Of a stretch of DNA of 64,000 nucleotides, positions 46,950 through 56,894 are shown one piece after another. Source of the DNA: Halomonas citrativorans. GTDB lineage: Bacteria > Pseudomonadota > Gammaproteobacteria > Pseudomonadales > Halomonadaceae. The position numbers and the translations under genes were made by a program. The notes under the pieces are model-generated. The model was not told the origin of the DNA. It was given only the letters and a program-made list of their open reading frames with translations, and made no database searches. Position 1 is the first letter of the stretch. The number at the start of each line of letters is the position of its first letter. The stretch spans positions 186,001-250,000 of the forward strand of contig NZ_FUKM01000057.1 in the NCBI RefSeq assembly GCF_900163645.1, written 5' to 3'.

Positions 46950-47639
46950 CTAAGCAAGGTCAAACAGCAGCACGTCACTTGCATCCTTGCCGGTCACGCT
47001 AATGGCGTCGCCTGGCTGGAATGCAGCGGCATCGCCGGTGCTGAGTTGTTCGCCATTGACCTCGACCGCGCCCTTTACCACGTGCAGCCAGGCATAGCGG
47101 GTAGCCGGCGTCTCCACGCTGTCGCCTGCATCAAACGAGCCTGCATAAAGATTAACGTCCTGGTTCAGGCTCACTGAGCCTTCACGGCCTTCCTGTGATG
47201 CTACCAGGCGCCACTGGCTTTGGCGGTCTGCGACTGGAAATGCTTTCTGCTCGTAGCTGGGCTTAATGCCAAGCGCTTTGGGCTCAATCCAGATCTGCAG
47301 GAAGTGCAGCCCGTTCTCCTTGGAGTGGTTGAATTCGCTGTGCACAACGCCGGTGCCAGCTGACATGCGCTGTACATCGCCCGGGCGCATGACCTCGCCA
47401 TTGCCCATGTTGTCCTTGTGCTCCATTTCGCCTTCCAGCACGTAGGAGATAATCTCCATATCGCGGTGCGGGTGGGCACCAAAACCATGACCACCGGCAA
47501 CGCGGTCTTCGTTGATCACCCGTAGGGCGCGAAAGCCCATATGCTTGGGATCATGGTAATTGGCAAACGAGAACGTATGGTAAGAACGCAGCCAGCCGTG
47601 GTCTGCATAGCCCCGCTCATCCGCGCGACGAATTTTCAT
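46950..47639 (-). CDS. Pirin-family protein
   Basis: 229 residues from ATG 47639 (GGGGAG upstream). Bicupin with the metal site GFGAHPHRDMEIISYV and VVHSEF (His, His, His, Glu pattern). YhhW-like pirins act as quercetinase-type dioxygenases or redox-sensing regulators. The C-terminal cupin is degenerate. Confidence 0.9.
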   Translation of the reverse strand: MKIRRADERGYADHGWLRSYHTFSFANYHDPKHMGFRALRVINEDRVAGGHGFGAHPHRDMEIISYVLEGEMEHKDNMGNGEVMRPGDVQRMSAGTGVVHSEFNHSKENGLHFLQIWIEPKALGIKPSYEQKAFPVADRQSQWRLVASQEGREGSVSLNQDVNLYAGSFDAGDSVETPATRYAWLHVVKGAVEVNGEQLSTGDAAAFQPGDAISVTGKDASDVLLFDLA

Positions 47640-47879
47640 GTTGTGCTCCCCGCTGTGTTGAAGGAATAACTGTTGAAGGAATGCGTTCAATATACGCCTG
47701 AAATCGCACGGCGTGGGGTGAAGGTTTCTGCATGATAACGTCGATTAAATTGACGAATTTTTAAACCGCGAGTGACCTGCGTCAATCTGGCAGGATTCAA
47801 GCGCAGCGCTGTTTACGCTAGACTATGCGCGTTTATTAACCCGGTCCGCCCTTTACGAGGGTGACTACTGGAGCTTGTT

Positions 47880-48839
47880 ATGTCTGCACCTGTTTCTGAA
47901 ACTGGCGATACGCCGCGTATTGTCGTGGCGGCGTTGTATAAATTCGTTACGTTAAATGACTTTGAAGCGCTGCGTGAGCCGCTGCGCCAAACCATGGTCG
48001 ACCATGATGTTAAAGGCACGCTGCTGCTCGCTAAAGAGGGTATCAATGGCACCGTCGCGGGGACTCGCGAAGGTATTGATGCACTGCTTGGCTGGCTGAC
48101 CGCTGATCCGCGCTTGACCGATATCGACCATAAAGAGTCTTACTGCGACGAAACCCCGTTCTATCGCACCAAGGTTAAGCTCAAAAAAGAGATCGTGACC
48201 CTCGGCGTACCGGGCATTGATCCTAACGACACCGTTGGTACCTACGTTGAGCCTGAAAACTGGAACGACGTGATTTCAGACCCCGAAGTGCTGGTGATCG
48301 ACACTCGCAATGATTACGAAGTGTCGATTGGTAGCTTCGAAGGCGCGGTTGACCCAAAAACCACCACGTTCCGTGAGTTCCCCGACTACGTGCGCGAGCA
48401 TTACGACCCGGAGAAGCACAAAAAAGTCGCCATGTTCTGCACCGGCGGTATTCGCTGTGAGAAAGCCTCCAGCTTTATGCTCAAAGAGGGGTTTGACGAG
48501 GTCTACCACCTCAAGGGCGGTGTTTTGAACTACCTGGAGAAAGTCCCGGAAGAGCAGTCGTTATGGCGTGGCGAGTGCTTTGTGTTCGATAACCGCGTCA
48601 CCGTGCGTCACGACCTGAGTGAAGGCCTGTTCGAGCAGTGCCACGCCTGTCGTATGCCGATTTCCGAAGACGACATGCAGTCGTCGGCCTACGAGCCTGG
48701 GATTAGCTGCCCACACTGCATTGACTCACTGCCCGAGAAAACTCGCGCCGCTGCCCGTGAGCGTCAGCGCCAAATTGATCTTGCCAAAGAGCGTGGCCAG
48801 CCCCATCCGCTGGGTTATAACCACCGCGAGAAGGCCTGA
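47880..48839 (+). CDS. trhO: tRNA uridine(34) hydroxylase TrhO (rhodanese-like)
   Basis: 319 residues. N-terminal acylphosphatase-like domain ([17 protein letters not shown]), rhodanese domain with active-site loop [12 protein letters not shown], and a C-terminal Cys-rich tail (CHACRMPIS...CPHC). Matches YceA/TrhO, which hydroxylates U34 of certain tRNAs using O2. Confidence 0.94.
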   Translation: MSAPVSETGDTPRIVVAALYKFVTLNDFEALREPLRQTMVDHDVKGTLLLAKEGINGTVAGTREGIDALLGWLTADPRLTDIDHKESYCDETPFYRTKVKLKKEIVTLGVPGIDPNDTVGTYVEPENWNDVISDPEVLVIDTRNDYEVSIGSFEGAVDPKTTTFREFPDYVREHYDPEKHKKVAMFCTGGIRCEKASSFMLKEGFDEVYHLKGGVLNYLEKVPEEQSLWRGECFVFDNRVTVRHDLSEGLFEQCHACRMPISEDDMQSSAYEPGISCPHCIDSLPEKTRAAARERQRQIDLAKERGQPHPLGYNHREKA

Positions 48840-48867
48840 TATCGACGCCCAAGACTAGCGTAATGCT

Positions 48868-48893
48868 GGCGGCCACGCCCGTGGCCGCCTTGT
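48868..48893 (+). terminator. Terminator-like hairpin after trhO
   Basis: GGCGGCCAC-GCCC-GTGGCCGCC, 9-bp GC-rich stem, followed by TTGTCT. Confidence 0.65.
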
Positions 48894-49012
48894 CTAGCGG
48901 TGTTCAGCCATCCGTCGGCTTCCTATATTAGTGGAATTCGTTTCCGTAAACGCGACAGCGGCCTTTGCGGCACGTTATCCTGTTGCTCTTTGCGTCTTTA
49001 GGAGAGAGCAGG

Positions 49013-49834
49013 GTGAGTGAAGCCAAGCGTAGGACGGTCGGGCGTCCGGCAAATGCCGCTAAAGCGAGTGGCGGGCATAGCCAGTCGCTGGTACGCGGCT
49101 TAACGTTATTGGAGTTTTTAGCGGCAAGCCCACTGGGGCTTGCGCTGTCAGACGTGGCTGAAAAAGCCGAGTTAGCCCCTTCTACCACCCACCGCTTGCT
49201 CCAGGCTCTGCAAAGCCAGGGGTTTGTTCGCCAAGAGAACGAGCAGGGGTTATGGCGTATTGACGTCAAAACCTTCCGTATCGGTAACAGCTTTTTAGAA
49301 GCTCGCGATGTGGTGGCATCAAGCCGCCCCTTTCTACGCCGCTTAACCGCTGAAACCGGCGAGACCGCCAATTTGGGGATCCGCGATGGCGACACAGCCG
49401 TTTTTCTGGCCCAGCACGAATCGCCTCAAATGATGCGCATGATTACCCGCTTGGGCTCACGCGCCCCGCTGCATGCCTCTGGCGTGGGTAAAGCGCTGTT
49501 GGCATGGATGCCCACTGACGAACGCGCTCGCTTGTTGGATAACCGTGAACTCGCCCGCGTTACCGACAATACGCTGTGCAGTCCAGACGCACTGACCGCC
49601 GAAATGCACCAGGTGTGTGATCAAGGCTTTGCCTGCGACCGCGAGGAGCACGCCATTGGCCTGCATTGCGTCGCGGCCTGTATCTTCGACGAGCACGCCA
49701 CGCCGCTAGCGGCTATTTCTGTTTCAGGCCCCATGGCGCGTATCCCTGAAGCGCGCCTGCTGGCGCTGGGTAAGCTGGTGCGCCAGGTAGCCGATGAAAT
49801 TACCGCTCAACTGGGGGGCCAGGTGCCGCATTAA
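49013..49834 (+). CDS. IclR-family regulator (AllR-like)
   Basis: 273 residues from GTG 49013, which follows AGGAGAGAGCAGG; the earlier ATG at 48965 lacks a site. Winged HTH (LSDVAEKAELAPSTTHRLLQALQSQGFV), then an IclR effector domain. GETANLGIRDGD, GSRAPLHASGVGKALL, EEHAIGLHCVAA and ISVSGPMARI track E. coli AllR (glyoxylate-responsive) closely. No ureide genes are nearby, so the regulon is unknown. Confidence 0.88.
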   Translation: MSEAKRRTVGRPANAAKASGGHSQSLVRGLTLLEFLAASPLGLALSDVAEKAELAPSTTHRLLQALQSQGFVRQENEQGLWRIDVKTFRIGNSFLEARDVVASSRPFLRRLTAETGETANLGIRDGDTAVFLAQHESPQMMRMITRLGSRAPLHASGVGKALLAWMPTDERARLLDNRELARVTDNTLCSPDALTAEMHQVCDQGFACDREEHAIGLHCVAACIFDEHATPLAAISVSGPMARIPEARLLALGKLVRQVADEITAQLGGQVPH

Positions 49835-49852
49835 CGTTCGGCTACCCGTTAC

Positions 49853-50287
49853 ATGCTGAGTCTTTTCCTTGTTGCGTTTGTTAGTGCGACTCTGCTGCCT
49901 GGCGGCTCTGAAGTATGGCTTGCCAGGCTTTGGTGTCTGGGTGAGCCAGCTATTTTACTCTGGGTGGTAGCGACCACTGGTAATACGCTGGGCAGTCTGG
50001 TCAATGTGGCGATGGGCCGCTATGCACGTCAGTTTCAGGATCGCCGGTGGTTCCCTGCATCGCCTAAACGCCTTGCCCAGGCCGAGCGCTGGTATCACAA
50101 GCTTGGCGAGGCCAGCCTACTGCTTTCCTGGCTGCCGGTGGTGGGCGACCCACTGACGGTACTGGCCGGATTGTTTCGGCTTCCCTGGTGGCGTGCTTTT
50201 TTGTGGATTGTGGTTGCCAAGGGCGTACGCTATGGCGTGGTGCTGGGCCTTGCAAATCAGTGGCTGTTACCGCTTTGTCAGAATTAA
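49853..50287 (+). CDS. yqaA: YqaA-family membrane protein
   Basis: 144 residues, about four membrane segments. LLPGGSEVWLA, TGNTLGSLVNVAMGRYA and PVVGDPLTVLAGLFRLPWWRAF match the YqaA branch of the DedA/VTT (SNARE-associated) family of reentrant-loop transporters/scramblases. 18 bp after the IclR gene; may be co-transcribed. Confidence 0.87.
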   Translation: MLSLFLVAFVSATLLPGGSEVWLARLWCLGEPAILLWVVATTGNTLGSLVNVAMGRYARQFQDRRWFPASPKRLAQAERWYHKLGEASLLLSWLPVVGDPLTVLAGLFRLPWWRAFLWIVVAKGVRYGVVLGLANQWLLPLCQN

Positions 50288-50461
50288 ACGTCACGCGATC
50301 ACGGGTTAGTTGCGTCAAGTTAGCGGCCAGACCTTATTATGTTCCCATGTTACGCTGTACGCTTTATACGTTATCAGCCTGCTTGGTGCGTGCATTTGTA
50401 GTTGCATAAAGCAGGCTAGCAATTAAATTTAAGAAAGCATTTCTCTAATGGAGGTACAGGC

Positions 50462-52849
50462 GTGACGTCAATACGTATATTTCCCTGGCTAGGTATTTGG
50501 CTAATGACACTGCTTGTGTTTTTTGCCACGCCAGTATTAGCCCAAACGACGACGGTCGAAAGTGATCGTGCATCGCCTCCAGCGGAAGTGCCCGCTTCTT
50601 ATGAAGCACTTGCTGATCTCCTCGAAAATGAGCAGTCGCGCCAAGAGCTAATTGATGTATTACGTCAACAGGCATCCGCGTTGCCCGCCGGTTTAGAGGC
50701 TGAGTTATCCCCTGAGGCCGCCGCTCAAGGAAGCGATTTGGCTCCAGAGGATGTCTCATTGCCGCGCCAGTTGGCGGAGCTGACAAGCGATGTTGTCAGT
50801 AATATTGGCCTGCAGATTGAGCAAGCTTTTTCCATCATGGGTAACCTGTTTACCGGGCAAGGCGCGAGTGCTTTTGATTCGTCAGCTTTCGTCCAGGCCG
50901 CGATTAATCTGGGCCTCGTGATCGTTGCGACCTTCGTGATTTTCTTCGCACTACGTCGGATAGCCAGGTCTGCCTTTACGCGGGTGAGCAAATGGTCGCT
51001 CAATGGCGCCGGAATGACGCCAGTGCTGCGCTTGATTTGCTGCGTCATTATTGCGGCACTTATTGACTTTATATTGGTGGGGCTTGCGTACGTGGGCGGT
51101 AACCTGGTGGCCACGTTCGCGATTGGTGAAACGGGCGAGCTTTCCACGAGGGCTTCGCTGTTTCTCAATGCCTTTCTGGTCATTGAGTTGATGAAAGCAG
51201 TGATACGGATGCTGTTTTCCTCACACTACGAAGGCCTGCGATTGTTGCCAATTTCAGCCGGTGAAGCCTCCTACTGGAACCGTTGGATAGCACGTCTTAT
51301 CGGCATGGTCGGTTACGGACTAATGGTTGCCGTGCCGCTGATCAATTTCTACCTGGCTGCCAGCGTAGGCCAAGCGGTTGGCACATTAATTATGATTGTG
51401 GCCTTTGTTTATGCGGTCAGTGTGGTGCTCAAGAACCGTATTCGTATCCGAGGGCATCTGAATGGCGCAGCTGCCAATACGTCGATGGTGGCAAGCCGTG
51501 TATCGCTTCAGCTCTTTGCACGTACCTGGCACTTTTTTGCGCTGATCTACTTCTTAATGGTCTTCGTTTTGACACTGACGCGTCCTGGCGATGCACTGCC
51601 TTTCGTGCTTTTTGCAACATTAAAAACATTGGCTGCGGTGGTTGTAGGGCTTCTGGTATCGACCTTCCTGACCCAAACGATTGGGCATCGCATTCGCTTG
51701 TCGGACGATTTGCGTCGTAAGCTGCCGCTGCTTGAGCCGCGTCTTAACAGCTACGTTCCCAACGCGCTGCGTGTGCTACGCACCATCATCATGATCGTCG
51801 TTATCATGGTGGTGCTGGATGCCTGGGGTGCGTTCAATTTAGCCAATTGGTACGCTTCTGAACGCGGAACGATGCTGGTAGGGCGACTGGTCAGCATTGC
51901 CTTGATTCTGATTGTTGCGCTGGGCATGTGGTTAGGGCTTGCGAGCCTGATTGAGCATAAGCTCAACCCGGAAACCGGCGGTGGTGAGCCCTCTCCTCGA
52001 GCCAAAACGCTACTGAGCCTGTTCCGCAACGCGCTGGCTATCGCCATGCTCACGATTACCGGGATGATCCTGCTGTCCGAAATTGGCATTAATATCGGCC
52101 CGCTGATTGCCGGTGCCGGGGTACTGGGTTTGGCTATTGGTTTCGGTGCGCAGAAGCTGGTACAGGACGTTATTACGGGCGTTTTCATTCAGATCGAGAA
52201 TGCCATGAATACAGGCGATGTGGTAACGCTGGGTGGCATCACCGGGACTGCGGAGCGATTAAGCATTCGTTCGGTAGGCATTCGGGACCTTTCGGGCACC
52301 TATCACATCATTCCCTTCTCAAGCGTTGACACCGTTTCCAACTATATGCGCGACTACGGTAACCATGTCGGTGAGTACGGCATTGCTTATCGTGAGAGCA
52401 TTGATGATGCGATTGAGCAGCTCCAGCTTGCCTTTAATGACCTGAAAACCAGTGAAGAGTATGGCTACAAGATCCTTGCTGATCTGACGGTCGCCGGTGT
52501 TATAAGCCTGGGCGACAGCGCCGTCAATATTCGTGTGGTTATCAAAACCACGCCGGGCGATCAGTGGGGTGTTGGTCGGGCGTATAATCGTCTGGTCAAG
52601 CTGCGCTTTGATCAGGCGGGCATTGAGATACCGTTCCCGCATACCACGATGTACTTCGGTCAGGACAAGTCCGGTTCAGCGCCGCCTGCCAACCTGCGTA
52701 TTATGCAACAGGATTTCACTATCGATGGTAGTCCTGCTGGGCAGCCAAAGGCAGGTGAAAGTGAGGTAGATGACCGTTTTTCACCTCGCCGGAAAGATAA
52801 GTCTAGTGAGACGACTGAGCAAAATCTACCCACGGGTGACGATGTCTAA
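50462..52849 (+). CDS. MscS-family mechanosensitive channel (YbiO-like)
   Basis: 795 residues from GTG 50462 after GGAGG. The signal peptide ends VLAQT; a periplasmic helical region runs to ~125; about nine TM helices follow, then the MscS core with pore helix GVLGLAIGFGAQKLVQDVITG and a beta domain FIQIENAMNTGDVV. The C-terminal ~55 residues are a polar tail. Resembles E. coli YbiO. Releases solutes on hypo-osmotic shock, important for a halophile. Confidence 0.92.
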   Translation: MTSIRIFPWLGIWLMTLLVFFATPVLAQTTTVESDRASPPAEVPASYEALADLLENEQSRQELIDVLRQQASALPAGLEAELSPEAAAQGSDLAPEDVSLPRQLAELTSDVVSNIGLQIEQAFSIMGNLFTGQGASAFDSSAFVQAAINLGLVIVATFVIFFALRRIARSAFTRVSKWSLNGAGMTPVLRLICCVIIAALIDFILVGLAYVGGNLVATFAIGETGELSTRASLFLNAFLVIELMKAVIRMLFSSHYEGLRLLPISAGEASYWNRWIARLIGMVGYGLMVAVPLINFYLAASVGQAVGTLIMIVAFVYAVSVVLKNRIRIRGHLNGAAANTSMVASRVSLQLFARTWHFFALIYFLMVFVLTLTRPGDALPFVLFATLKTLAAVVVGLLVSTFLTQTIGHRIRLSDDLRRKLPLLEPRLNSYVPNALRVLRTIIMIVVIMVVLDAWGAFNLANWYASERGTMLVGRLVSIALILIVALGMWLGLASLIEHKLNPETGGGEPSPRAKTLLSLFRNALAIAMLTITGMILLSEIGINIGPLIAGAGVLGLAIGFGAQKLVQDVITGVFIQIENAMNTGDVVTLGGITGTAERLSIRSVGIRDLSGTYHIIPFSSVDTVSNYMRDYGNHVGEYGIAYRESIDDAIEQLQLAFNDLKTSEEYGYKILADLTVAGVISLGDSAVNIRVVIKTTPGDQWGVGRAYNRLVKLRFDQAGIEIPFPHTTMYFGQDKSGSAPPANLRIMQQDFTIDGSPAGQPKAGESEVDDRFSPRRKDKSSETTEQNLPTGDDV

Positions 52850-52882
52850 TGCTTAGGCGTTAGCACACCTACTTTGCGTTTT

Positions 52883-52904
52883 GGGGCCGCCTTTGGGCGG
52901 CCCC
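52883..52904. terminator. GC-rich hairpin between convergent ybiO-like and SDR genes
   Basis: GGGGCCGCC-TTTG-GGCGGCCCC, 9-bp stem; no U-tract on either side. Confidence 0.5.
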
Positions 52905-52956
52905 ACTGCGTTCTACGTTGTTAGAAATGTTCTTGGAACGGCTGTTAATTTGGTTG

Positions 52957-53703
52957 TTACTCTAGATAGTTCTCCGAATGCCTGCCTTCCAGGTAGATCG
53001 ACTCACCTCCATCGACACATAACACTTGGCCGGTAACAAAATCGTTTTCCAGCAGGTAGTACAGCGCCTTTGTTAAGTGGGCGGGCGTTCCCTGCCGGTT
53101 AAGGGGGATGCCTTCCAGACGCCATGCAATATAGTCGTGGCTACGCTGGGAAGTGGGCAGTACTACGCCGGGAGAAATACCATTGACCCGGATACGCGGT
53201 GCGAATTCGAGTGCGGCCATTTGGGTCATCTCTTTCAACCCCTTTTTAGACAACAAATACGCCGCATAAGGGTATTGATGATAGGCCACTTTATTGTCAA
53301 TGATATTCACCACACAGCCGTTAGACACCGCGTTAGCAAAATGTTGAATTAACAACAGCGGGGTAAATAGGTTGACGCGAAACTGCGTCTCCAGGAGTGC
53401 CATGTCCGTTTGAGCAATGGGTGCGGCTTGGTAAGTGGAGGCGCTATTAACCAGCACATCTAAATGCGGAAAGCGCCGTATGGCGGCTTCAATCAGTGTA
53501 TCCAGCGGATCGTGCAAAAAATCACAGGGTAGTATTTCGCACTCGCGCCCTTTACTGCGGATAGTGCGTGCTACCTCTTCAGCTTCATCTCGTGAGCTAT
53601 TAACGTGGAGCGCAATATCGTATCCCGCTTCTGCTAACGCTTCTGAAAAATGCCGTCCCAAACGGGTAGCGCCCCCGGTCACTAATGCTGCTTTAGTCGT
53701 CAT
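52957..53703 (-). CDS. folM: Short-chain dehydrogenase, pteridine/dihydromonapterin reductase-like
   Basis: 248 residues. Rossmann TGGATRLGRHFSEAL with the Arg typical of NADPH pteridine reductases, NSAS, and an active site reading Y-x-x-Y-x-x-S-K in YPYAAYLLSKKGL (Tyr, Lys present). C-terminal TGQVLCVDGGESI. It resembles FolM/PTR1; lies divergent from folK, supporting a folate or monapterin role. FolM is a probable, not certain, call. Confidence 0.75.
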   Translation of the reverse strand: MTTKAALVTGGATRLGRHFSEALAEAGYDIALHVNSSRDEAEEVARTIRSKGRECEILPCDFLHDPLDTLIEAAIRRFPHLDVLVNSASTYQAAPIAQTDMALLETQFRVNLFTPLLLIQHFANAVSNGCVVNIIDNKVAYHQYPYAAYLLSKKGLKEMTQMAALEFAPRIRVNGISPGVVLPTSQRSHDYIAWRLEGIPLNRQGTPAHLTKALYYLLENDFVTGQVLCVDGGESIYLEGRHSENYLE

Positions 53704-53863
53704 TGTTATCCCTATCTTTAATAATTATATGGCGTGCTTCGTTTATCTTGCGTTTGTTATTAACTGTCTGGTTGCTTGCACACTTAGAGCATAGCGCTAG
53801 TCTGAGGTATGATCATTACAGTGTTTAATAATATTTCGGCTTCTCTCTAGTTGAGTGATCGTT

Positions 53864-54310
53864 ATGTCAACAACGGCGTTACGAGCAGGGCAAGATACAC
53901 GGCTTCATGAATGCCTAATCTCGATAGGCTCGAATATTGATCCTGAGATGAATGTCACGCGAGCATTGTCTCTTTTAAACAGCGAATGCGACCTGGTCAC
54001 GCACTCTCAGCCAATCCGTACCTCCCCTGTTGGCTTTTTACCGCAGGCCGATTTTCTCAATGCCGCGCTATTGGTGCGCACGCCGCTTACCTATGAAGCG
54101 TTTCGGCTGTATTTAAAAGCGGTCGAGAACCGCTTGGGTCGCGTGCGTGGTCTGAATAAATCAGGCCCACGAACAATGGATCTGGATATTGTGGCGTGGA
54201 ATGGCGAGTTAATGGATCAGGGATACCTTGAGTATGATTACGTTAGGCTCCCTATTGATGAAGTGTTGGCCGCTAGTGGGCGCTCATTAACAATAAAGCA
54301 TGAGTGGTAA
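53864..54310 (+). CDS. folK: 6-hydroxymethyl-dihydropterin pyrophosphokinase
   Basis: 148 residues from ATG 53864; a GTG three codons earlier is also open. HPPK features: LISIGSNIDPEMN, RTSPVGFLPQADFLNAALLV, and GPRTMDLDIVAWNG (Mg/ATP-binding Asps). Adds pyrophosphate in folate synthesis. N-terminal extension of ~18 residues before the core. It may be a second HPPK, because folK usually sits with panB/pcnB. Residue changes such as ESEC in the first loop are not disabling. Confidence 0.83.
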   Translation: MSTTALRAGQDTRLHECLISIGSNIDPEMNVTRALSLLNSECDLVTHSQPIRTSPVGFLPQADFLNAALLVRTPLTYEAFRLYLKAVENRLGRVRGLNKSGPRTMDLDIVAWNGELMDQGYLEYDYVRLPIDEVLAASGRSLTIKHEW

Positions 54311-54317
54311 AAATAAT

Positions 54318-54344
54318 TAATGCTTTACCCGTTCAGGCCGATAA
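54318..54344 (+). promoter_or_regulatory. Sigma28 (FliA) promoter of flagellin
   Basis: TAATGCTT-N11-GCCGATAA; the -10 is a perfect match and the -35 is 6 of 8, with exact spacing, 70 bp before the flagellin start. Confidence 0.9.
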
Positions 54345-54414
54345 ATACGTCACTGTCGTTGTTATTGGCAAGCCAGACCTGCGTATTGCGCGTTGCACTT
54401 AATGAGGGCCTGAA

Positions 54415-55233
54415 TTGTTCAGACTAAATACCAATGTGACCTCGCTACGGGTGCAGAGCAATTTGCGCAGTAGCCAGCAAGCGATTCAGACCTCTATGCA
54501 GCGGCTATCGTCGGGCTTGCGTATTAATAGCGCCAAGGACGATCCGGCCGGGCAGGCGATTGCCAATCGTATGAACGCGCAAATCCGCGGCATGAATCAG
54601 GCCATTCGTAATACCAATGACGGAATTTCGCTGGTGCAAACGGCCGAAGGCGCGCTGAATCAGATCAATGATAATTTGCAGCGCATTCGTGAGCTGAGCG
54701 TGCAGGCCGCTAACGGCACTAATAGCAATGATGATCTCGTTTCCATTCAAGGCGAGATCGACGGACTCCTGGACGAAATTGACCGTGTCGCCGGGCAAAG
54801 TAACTTCAACGGTATTGATCTGTTCGAGAAGCGCGATCTCACTATCCAGGTGGGGGCTAATTCAGGCAATACCATCAGCATTCGTATGGAAGGCATGGGC
54901 CGTAATGCCTTGGGGCTGAGTGACTTCAGCGTGCTTTCGGATGACACCGCAACGCCCAACCCGATGGAGGCGATGGACGACGCCATTAAGCGGGTGGATC
55001 GTCAGCGTAGCTACTTTGGCGCGGTGCAAAACCGCTTTGAAAGCGTCATCGACGGGCTCAACAACAATATCGTCAATCTATCAGCGGCCCAGTCGCGCAT
55101 TCAGGATGCGGATTACGCTCGGGAAGTTTCCAACTTGATCCGCGCACAAATTCTCCAGCAGGCGGGCATGGCGATTCTCGCTCAGGCCAACCAGCAGCCG
55201 CAGATGATCCTGCGTTTGCTAGAAAGCTTGTAG
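54415..55233 (+). CDS. fliC: Flagellin
   Basis: 272 residues, at the short end for flagellin. It starts at TTG 54415, aligned with the usual Met-x-x-x-Asn-Thr-Asn start (LNTNVTSL) and preceded by GAGGG. N-terminal D0/D1 (QRLSSGLRINSAKDDPAGQAIANRM, GISLVQTAEGALNQINDNLQRIREL), a very short variable centre, and C-terminal D1/D0 (RIQDADYAREVSNLIRAQILQQAG...LLESL). Cys-free. Exported by the flagellar T3SS and assembled into the filament. It is solitary: no fliD, fliS or second flagellin here. Confidence 0.95.
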   Translation: MFRLNTNVTSLRVQSNLRSSQQAIQTSMQRLSSGLRINSAKDDPAGQAIANRMNAQIRGMNQAIRNTNDGISLVQTAEGALNQINDNLQRIRELSVQAANGTNSNDDLVSIQGEIDGLLDEIDRVAGQSNFNGIDLFEKRDLTIQVGANSGNTISIRMEGMGRNALGLSDFSVLSDDTATPNPMEAMDDAIKRVDRQRSYFGAVQNRFESVIDGLNNNIVNLSAAQSRIQDADYAREVSNLIRAQILQQAGMAILAQANQQPQMILRLLESL

Positions 55234-55492
55234 CGTTGCTCTGCCATTTTATAAACGTTATCCATTCCTTTTTTTGACCTGCCTTTCGATATTACTTTTT
55301 AGAGTGCATGCTTCTCTGCTTATACATTCCAATTTGGCATGCGTTAAGCGTTTTTTTTCGTTTGTAGTCTTGTCTGGTAATTTGCTTTGATAGTGTCTAT
55401 TCCACCCTGAATGGCAGGAAAAACACGGCAATGGATCTTCCCTTGTCGGCCATGGGTTCTACACTGAATCGGATGCCACAGAGAGCCGTCAA

Positions 55493-56857
55493 ATGACTCA
55501 GACCTCGCTTTTAGCTACCAATGTTATCCGTGACCGCTTCTCCAGCGCCATGTCGACCATGTACCAAACGGAAGTCCCCCAATACGGCACGCTACTAACG
55601 TTGGTTGAGCAGGTGAATCAGGAGACGCTTAGCCAGCAGCCAGAGTTACGTCGCCGCCTGGAGGCCCAGGGCGAGCTTGCGCGCCTGAGCGTAGAACGCC
55701 ACGGAGCGATTCGCGTGGGTTCAGCTGAAGAGCTATCCATGCTGCGCCGCTTATTTGCCGTGATGGGCATGTATCCGGTGGGCTATTACGATCTTTCTGA
55801 AGCAGGGGTACCGGTTCACTCCACCGCGTTTCGCCCTATTGAGGATGATGCGCTGGCCTGTAACCCGTTTCGTATTTTTACCTCGCTGCTGCGCCTGGAA
55901 CTTATCGATAGTGAGCTGCTGCGCCAGCGTGCTGAGGAAATCCTCGCTCAACGAAATATTTTTACCCCCAAAGTGCGTGAGCTGATTGAACGCTTTGAGT
56001 CACAAGGCGGGTTAACCTCAGAGGAAGCAGATCAGTTTGTTACCGAGGCCTTGGAAACGTTTCGTTGGCACCAGGATGCCACGGTCGATCTGGATACTTA
56101 TCAAGCGCTGAGCGATGAACACCGCCTGATCGCCGATGTGGTGTGTTTTCGTGGACCGCATATCAACCATTTAACGCCGCGCACGTTGGATATCGATGAA
56201 GTGCAGCGCCGCATGCCAAGCGTCGGTATGAACCCGAAGGCCGTCATCGAAGGCCCGCCGCGCCGTGAAGCGCCCATTTTGCTGCGTCAGACAAGCTTTA
56301 AAGCGTTAGAGGAGTCGATCCGCTTTGCAGGCGATACCCAAGGTACACATACCGCCCGCTTTGGTGAAATTGAGCAGCGCGGTATGGCATTAACGCCGAA
56401 AGGGCGCGCGCTTTATGATCAGCTGCTTAACGAAGGCCGCAAGCAAGCCATCGGGCTGGATAACAACGCTCACCAAGCCGTTATGGATAAGGTCTTTACC
56501 ACCATGCCGGACAGCGATGAGGCAATGCGCCGCGAAGGTCTGGCCTACTTCCACTATCACCTCACAGAAGCCGGAAAAGCTGCTACAGGTGATGCCAGTA
56601 CCGATATAGACGCCCTAATTGCCAAAGGTCTGGTGGAAGCACAGCCGATTACCTATGAAGATTTCTTACCGGTCAGTGCGGCGGGCATTTTTCAGTCAAA
56701 CCTGGGCGGCGGCGAAAACGAAGCCTATGCGGGCAATGCCAATCGTGACGCGTTTGAAGAGGCGTTAGGCGCGCCTGTGACTGATGAACTGGCGCTTTAT
56801 GCCGAGCGGGAGGAGAATTCAAAATATGCGATATTGAATCTGCTAATAAACAAATAG
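55493..56857 (+). CDS. hglS: 2-oxoadipate dioxygenase/decarboxylase (DUF1338, HglS/YdcJ)
   Basis: 454 residues. The VOC-like fold of HglS is indicated by VPVHSTAFRPI (metal His), FRGPHINHLTPRTLDID (second His) and the C-terminal ITYEDFLPVSAAGIFQSNLGGGEN. HglS turns 2-oxoadipate into 2-hydroxyglutarate in lysine catabolism (P. putida) using Fe(II). The last ~14 codons after YAERE (ENSKYAILNLLINK) are AT-rich and differ from the tail on the partial copy at 63190-63609 (QASKQRVLASLTI), so the native end of this gene was probably replaced when the downstream island arrived. Confidence 0.92.
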   Translation: MTQTSLLATNVIRDRFSSAMSTMYQTEVPQYGTLLTLVEQVNQETLSQQPELRRRLEAQGELARLSVERHGAIRVGSAEELSMLRRLFAVMGMYPVGYYDLSEAGVPVHSTAFRPIEDDALACNPFRIFTSLLRLELIDSELLRQRAEEILAQRNIFTPKVRELIERFESQGGLTSEEADQFVTEALETFRWHQDATVDLDTYQALSDEHRLIADVVCFRGPHINHLTPRTLDIDEVQRRMPSVGMNPKAVIEGPPRREAPILLRQTSFKALEESIRFAGDTQGTHTARFGEIEQRGMALTPKGRALYDQLLNEGRKQAIGLDNNAHQAVMDKVFTTMPDSDEAMRREGLAYFHYHLTEAGKAATGDASTDIDALIAKGLVEAQPITYEDFLPVSAAGIFQSNLGGGENEAYAGNANRDAFEEALGAPVTDELALYAEREENSKYAILNLLINK

Positions 56858-56894
56858 GTTTTTATATCAGTAGCAAAGTTAAAAACTAATGTAG

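Noticed and set aside
55300..55360. GCATGC...GCATGC followed by eight T's as flagellin terminator
   Set aside because: Only a 6-bp stem with a 24-nt loop; not convincing.
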